From Nitrososphaerota archaeon (GTDB taxonomy: Archaea > Thermoproteota > Nitrososphaeria > Nitrososphaerales > UBA183): DNA of 9,251 nt. Below, piece by piece: positions 6,167 to 9,251 of the stretch. Location of the stretch: the NCBI GenBank assembly GCA_027886925.1, contig JAPCJN010000002.1:37204-46454 (forward strand), written 5' to 3'. Below the pieces are notes generated by a model that saw only the letters and a list, made by a program, of their open reading frames with translations, made no database searches and was not told the origin of the DNA. Each line of letters starts with the position of its first letter. The first letter of the stretch is position 1. Position numbers and translations under genes: made by a program.

Positions 6167-6959
6167 GGGTCTCCAGTATCTTCTTGTGGAGTACTGGGTT
6201 GTTAGCCGCGACCACGTTGAACTTCTCCTCGAGAGAGACTCTGGTGTTCACTCGTCTTCCGGTTCCGTCCGACAAGACGGCCCCCGCCTCCTTGGAGATC
6301 AGGTAGCCAGCGGCGAAGTCGACAACCCTCATCCTGTCGCGGAGGTCGACGAAAGCATCGATCTTCCCGTCCGCCAAGAAGCACTGCTCAAGCGCGTTGG
6401 CGCCGAAGTGCGCAGGCTTCCTTACTGCGGCTAGGAGCGGGACGAGCCTCTTCACGGTCGCGAGGCTCGCCTTCGACATGTCGATGCCCACACACGAGAC
6501 CTCCAATTCGCGGGCCGTCGAGGTCGTGATGGCCTTTCCGTCCCTCTCGGCACCATGCCCCTTCTCGGCGAAGTACGAGTCGCCGTTGGTAAGATTCCTG
6601 ACGAGCCCGTATTTCACGTGCTCTAGCGACTCGCCTTCCAGAACGGCTATCGAAGTGCAATAGAAAGGCAACCCCCTCGCGTAGTTGGAGGACCCGTCGA
6701 TCGGGTCGACCACGACGGTCCATCGGGATCCGGCGCCGCCTCCGATCACCCCCGCCTCCTCTGTGACGACCCTAACGTCTCGTACCCCTCTGACTAGCTC
6801 TACGATGCTCTCCTCCGCCTCCGAGTCGACCCTCATAGTGATGTCTCCGCCTGCGCCCATGCCCTGTGCCTCGAGGCCGGTCTTGCTTCCCTTGAGCCTG
6901 TCAGAAATCTCTTGAACTCGCTCGCCGGCCTGCTTGAGAATCGATTCCCAGTCTACCAT
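6156..6959 (-). CDS. Inositol monophosphatase / fructose-1,6-bisphosphatase family enzyme
   Basis: The 267 residues are the usual length for this family. All metal-site motifs are present: TEEAG (66-70) with E67/E68, VVDPIDGSSNYARG (83-96) with D85 and D88, and RVVDFAAGYLISKEAG (211-226) with D214. These bind Mg2+ and hydrolyse phosphate monoesters. Archaeal members often act on both myo-inositol-1-phosphate (for inositol phospholipids and inositol-based solutes) and fructose-1,6-bisphosphate (gluconeogenesis); sequence reading cannot separate these. The start is ATG at 6957-6959. There is no strong ribosome binding site, but a TATA-like sequence about 38 bp upstream fits a short leader. It lies 56 bp after the stop of the prepilin peptidase on the same strand and converges on the HAD gene with an 11-bp overlap, so it is not part of the plus-strand sugar unit. 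Confidence 0.92.
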   Translation of the reverse strand: MVDWESILKQAGERVQEISDRLKGSKTGLEAQGMGAGGDITMRVDSEAEESIVELVRGVRDVRVVTEEAGVIGGGAGSRWTVVVDPIDGSSNYARGLPFYCTSIAVLEGESLEHVKYGLVRNLTNGDSYFAEKGHGAERDGKAITTSTARELEVSCVGIDMSKASLATVKRLVPLLAAVRKPAHFGANALEQCFLADGKIDAFVDLRDRMRVVDFAAGYLISKEAGAVLSDGTGRRVNTRVSLEEKFNVVAANNPVLHKKILETLNP

Positions 6960-6992
6960 GAGGTGCTACCGCGCCGTCTCGACGGTGGTCGG

Positions 6993-7001
6993 CATTTTAC
7001 T
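6993..7001 (-). promoter_or_regulatory. Putative TATA-like box for the inositol monophosphatase gene
   Basis: AGTAAAATG on the minus strand, centred about 38 bp before the ATG at 6959, would place transcription start around ten bases before the gene. This suggests that the gene has its own promoter rather than relying only on read-through from the prepilin peptidase. The evidence is composition and spacing only. Confidence 0.35.
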
Positions 7002-7015
7002 GTTCCTTCGCGATT

Positions 7016-7636
7016 TCAGGGAAACGCGAAGAACTGGCTGGGCTCGAAGAGGATCAGATAGACAAGGTAGACGACAAATCCCGCCGCGATGTATGTGACT
7101 TGAGGGACGCCGTACTGGACCTCCACCATTGTTGACTTGTCCTCAGCTCCAGTGGTCGCGTGCTCCTCCGCCTTCTCCCTTGAAATGTTGACGTCGCTCG
7201 TGATCTCCTTCCGTTCCCCGTCTATCACGAGGGCTTTGGGGATCCACTTTGACTGCGAGCGGAACTCCTCGAGCGTGATCAGGTGAGGCCCTCTGGCGGT
7301 CCCCCTAACGTAGAGGTACGATATGTGAGCGAGTGCGACGACGCCTGTCGCCACAAGCACGGGGATGGGCGAATAGGGCGCGGGGTCCGACGCCACCAGG
7401 GCTAGCGCTATCGCGTCTGCCTGTCCGATGAAGCCGAACCAGGTGAAGACGAACGCTATCGCTCCGATGAGCGCGATCCGCAATAGAAGAATGAAATCGA
7501 GCGAAGGGAGAAATACGATTGCGAGTACCGCGGCCAAGATGCCGGGTATCCAGTATAGGTCCGAGACCAACCGCTCTCGCGCGTCTTGGTAGCCCGCCAA
7601 AAGGAACGATGCGAGCATGAGCAACTGGTAGTACAC
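7016..7636 (-). CDS. Type IV prepilin peptidase (A24 family, archaeal FlaK/PibD-like)
   Basis: A 206-residue membrane aspartic protease that would cleave class III signal peptides of pilins or archaellins on the cytoplasmic side. The first catalytic Asp is D18 in GYQDARERLVSD, matching the family 'D-x-R-x-R-x-V' element after membrane helix 1. The second is D74 in GFIGQADAIAL (68-78), at the GxGD-type site, where archaeal members often read GGAD; here it is GQAD. About five membrane segments are visible, with a charged soluble stretch at about 111-178 before a last helix (about 180-197). That stretch is not part of the core fold. The start is GTG 7636, 26-27 bp after the centre of a TATA-like box, fitting leaderless transcription; ATG 7618 is an alternative but would remove most of helix 1. 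The gene is divergent from a TadC/FlaJ-like platform gene 48 bp away, which supports a pilus role. Confidence 0.85.
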   Translation of the reverse strand: MYYQLLMLASFLLAGYQDARERLVSDLYWIPGILAAVLAIVFLPSLDFILLLRIALIGAIAFVFTWFGFIGQADAIALALVASDPAPYSPIPVLVATGVVALAHISYLYVRGTARGPHLITLEEFRSQSKWIPKALVIDGERKEITSDVNISREKAEEHATTGAEDKSTMVEVQYGVPQVTYIAAGFVVYLVYLILFEPSQFFAFP

Positions 7637-7659
7637 GGCGCCGATTGATTTTGGTGCCG

Positions 7660-7667
7660 CTTTTAAG
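7660..7667 (-). promoter_or_regulatory. TATA-like box in the 48-bp divergent region of the pilus genes
   Basis: On the minus strand it reads CTTAAAAG, centred 26-27 bp before the GTG start of the prepilin peptidase, the canonical spacing for a leaderless archaeal transcript. The surrounding GCTTTTAAGC is nearly symmetric and may also serve the opposite gene, although its spacing to that gene's ATG (about 21 bp) is short. Confidence 0.5.
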
Positions 7668-7684
7668 CGAAGTTGTCATGTCTC

Positions 7685-9251
7685 ATGGTGGAAAGACCGA
7701 CTCCTGAACTATTGGTGAGGCGGCTCTCATCCCTCTGCCCGCTTCCTGCGGTTGCATCCAGGCTTCAGACGAGATTCCTCCCTTTGTTGAGGGGGGCGAA
7801 CGTCTTCATCTCCCCAAGGACCTTCTCTCGATTCTTCGTTTCTCTCTTCTTCCTCGCCGTACCTGGTGAGATTCTAGCGATCTACTTTCTAACGCCGGGA
7901 CAAGCCCTTCTCATTCTTGGAGCCTCTGTGACGATACAGGCGATGCCCCTGATGTTCTTGCTCTCTCGCACTCACTCGAGAAAGAGGGGTTCTGAGGCCG
8001 AGCTCCCCTTCTTTCTAATGACGCTCTCTGTCTTCGCACACGAAGCGAATCCTTCGGTCCAAGGCGGGTTCAGGAGGATATCAGCCCTCGGCAGGTCGGT
8101 TTTTCCCGCGTTCTACCGGGAGGCGGAGATACTTGAGAGGGACGACGTGTTCATCCAGGGCTCCCCCATGAGCGTCGCCGAGGCGGCGTTTGCCAATCAT
8201 CCGAGTCCCCGCCTAAGAGAATTCGTGCAAGCTTTCCTAAAGGCGCTTTCGGCCGGAAAAGACGTCGCCAAATTCGTCAAACAGGAGACCCTTGTCCAAA
8301 TCCAAAAGCACGAACGAAGCTGGACAGCTTTCAGCGTCTCAGTCGGTTCGTTGGCAGAGGTCGCATTCATCCTCCTCGCGCTCTTTCCCGTCGGCCTCGA
8401 GATGGTCGGGACCATAGTTTCGGGGTTCACCTCGTCGTTGTTGTTCATCGCCCCTTTCGCGATCCTTGCGGCCGTGTCAGTGCTCGTCCTTGCCCTGACC
8501 GACTCCATGCAGCCAATCGTCTACGACAAGCCTCCGTCGACAGTCTGGCTTGCGCTGACGATCAGCGCGTGGGGATTGTCCACAGCGGCGTTCATTTCGG
8601 GATTTCTTGATTCGCGTGAGTACGTGCTCATCCCCCTGGGCATATCGTTGCTCGGTTTTTACGAGACGAGGAAGCACTACTCCATCATCCGAAGGGGCGA
8701 GCAGGAAGTGAGCTCGATGCTCCATGACCTCGCAGAGGAAAGCAAGGCGGGAGTCGGACTTCCTGAATCGCTCTCAAAGTTGAGCGATCAGGCGCACAAG
8801 AGGTTCTCTTCCATCGAGGATCCTGTGCGTGCATTCTACCAGTCGACCAGAATCGGGCTCACACCTACCGAGGCACAGAAACGCATCTCTCACCCGTCTT
8901 GGCTCGTCCGTCTGGGATTCGGCATCCTCTCCATCGCGTTCGAGAGCGGCGCTGGCTTCGAGCACCTTGAAGAACTCTCTTCGCTCTTCAGGAAGGTATC
9001 GGACGCAAGGCGAAGCGTGACACAGTCGATGATCCCATTCATGCTGATAGGGGCGATAGTCCCTGTAATATCGGTCTCTGCCATAACCTTCCTCGCGGGG
9101 TTTGCGCAGCAGAGCGCTCCCATCGGCCTCCCAATTTTTGCAGTTCGGTCCTCGCAGAGTTCCCTCATTCTCTCGGTCTCAACGGTCTCAATGCTTTCCG
9201 GGGTGCTGCTCTCGAAGCTCCTCACCCAGACCGTCCGGCACCAGGTAGCCG
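7685..9251 (+). CDS. TadC/FlaJ-like type IV pilus platform protein (3' truncated by window end)
   Basis: The frame from ATG 7685 stays open for 522 codons to the last base, so the C-terminus is outside the window. The layout is that of archaeal pilus/archaellum membrane-platform proteins with two T2SSF (GspF/TadC-type) units. After a basic N-terminus come two membrane helices (about 48-70, 72-93). The first cytoplasmic helical unit (about 100-210) carries ELPFFLMTLSVFAHEANPS. A run of helices follows (about 215-235, 248-272, 286-306, 311-325). The second cytoplasmic unit (about 335-445) has EVSSMLHDLAEESKAGVGLP, in the same register as the first. Final helices are at about 449-474 and 491-512. 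Such proteins sit beneath the filament and couple the secretion ATPase to subunit insertion. No ATPase or pilin gene is visible; the ATPase would be expected beyond an edge. The start at 7685 is preceded by no clear ribosome binding site; TTG 7673 and GTG 7688 are alternatives. Confidence 0.85.
   Translation, partial: MVERPTPELLVRRLSSLCPLPAVASRLQTRFLPLLRGANVFISPRTFSRFFVSLFFLAVPGEILAIYFLTPGQALLILGASVTIQAMPLMFLLSRTHSRKRGSEAELPFFLMTLSVFAHEANPSVQGGFRRISALGRSVFPAFYREAEILERDDVFIQGSPMSVAEAAFANHPSPRLREFVQAFLKALSAGKDVAKFVKQETLVQIQKHERSWTAFSVSVGSLAEVAFILLALFPVGLEMVGTIVSGFTSSLLFIAPFAILAAVSVLVLALTDSMQPIVYDKPPSTVWLALTISAWGLSTAAFISGFLDSREYVLIPLGISLLGFYETRKHYSIIRRGEQEVSSMLHDLAEESKAGVGLPESLSKLSDQAHKRFSSIEDPVRAFYQSTRIGLTPTEAQKRISHPSWLVRLGFGILSIAFESGAGFEHLEELSSLFRKVSDARRSVTQSMIPFMLIGAIVPVISVSAITFLAGFAQQSAPIGLPIFAVRSSQSSLILSVSTVSMLSGVLLSKLLTQTVRHQVA

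Overview
The window most likely comes from an archaeon with moderately high G+C. The pointers are a type IV prepilin peptidase of the archaeal kind (catalytic Asp in a G-x-A-D context), a two-repeat TadC/FlaJ-type pilus membrane protein, an inositol-monophosphatase-family enzyme with archaeal-like motifs, frequent AGG/AGA arginine codons, GTG/TTG starts, and A/T-rich TATA-like boxes at the distance from start codons expected for short-leader or leaderless transcripts. The phylum cannot be fixed from sequence reading alone.

Layout. (1) 1-306 (+): the C-terminal part of a MarR-family winged-helix regulator, cut by the window edge, followed by about 290 bp with no convincing gene (one weak small ORF on the minus strand). 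(2) 600-2090 (-): a multi-spanning polysaccharide/lipid-linked oligosaccharide flippase. (3) 2247-6166 (+), divergent from the flippase: a tight four-gene unit consisting of a membrane-anchored thymidylate-kinase-like P-loop kinase, a polysaccharide-deacetylase-like enzyme, an ATP-grasp ligase and a HAD phosphatase. The first two junctions are 4-bp stop/start overlaps (TTGA, ATGA) and the third gap is about 4 bp. (4) 6156-6959 (-): an inositol monophosphatase/fructose-1,6-bisphosphatase family enzyme that converges on the HAD gene with an 11-bp overlap. (5) 7016-7636 (-) and 7685 to the right edge (+): a type IV prepilin peptidase and, divergently across 48 bp, a TadC/FlaJ-like platform protein of a type IV pilus or archaellum-like machine. 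The platform gene stays open through 522 codons and leaves the window.

How they may work together (inference). The flippase plus the kinase, deacetylase, ligase and phosphatase look like a pathway that modifies and exports a cell-surface glycan or lipid-linked sugar. No glycosyltransferase is present in the window, which makes the cassette look like a tailoring module. The peptidase and platform protein belong to a separate surface system that processes and assembles pilin-like subunits. The window is thus a cell-envelope neighbourhood. The part with least established function is the four-enzyme cassette and its unusual membrane-anchored kinase.
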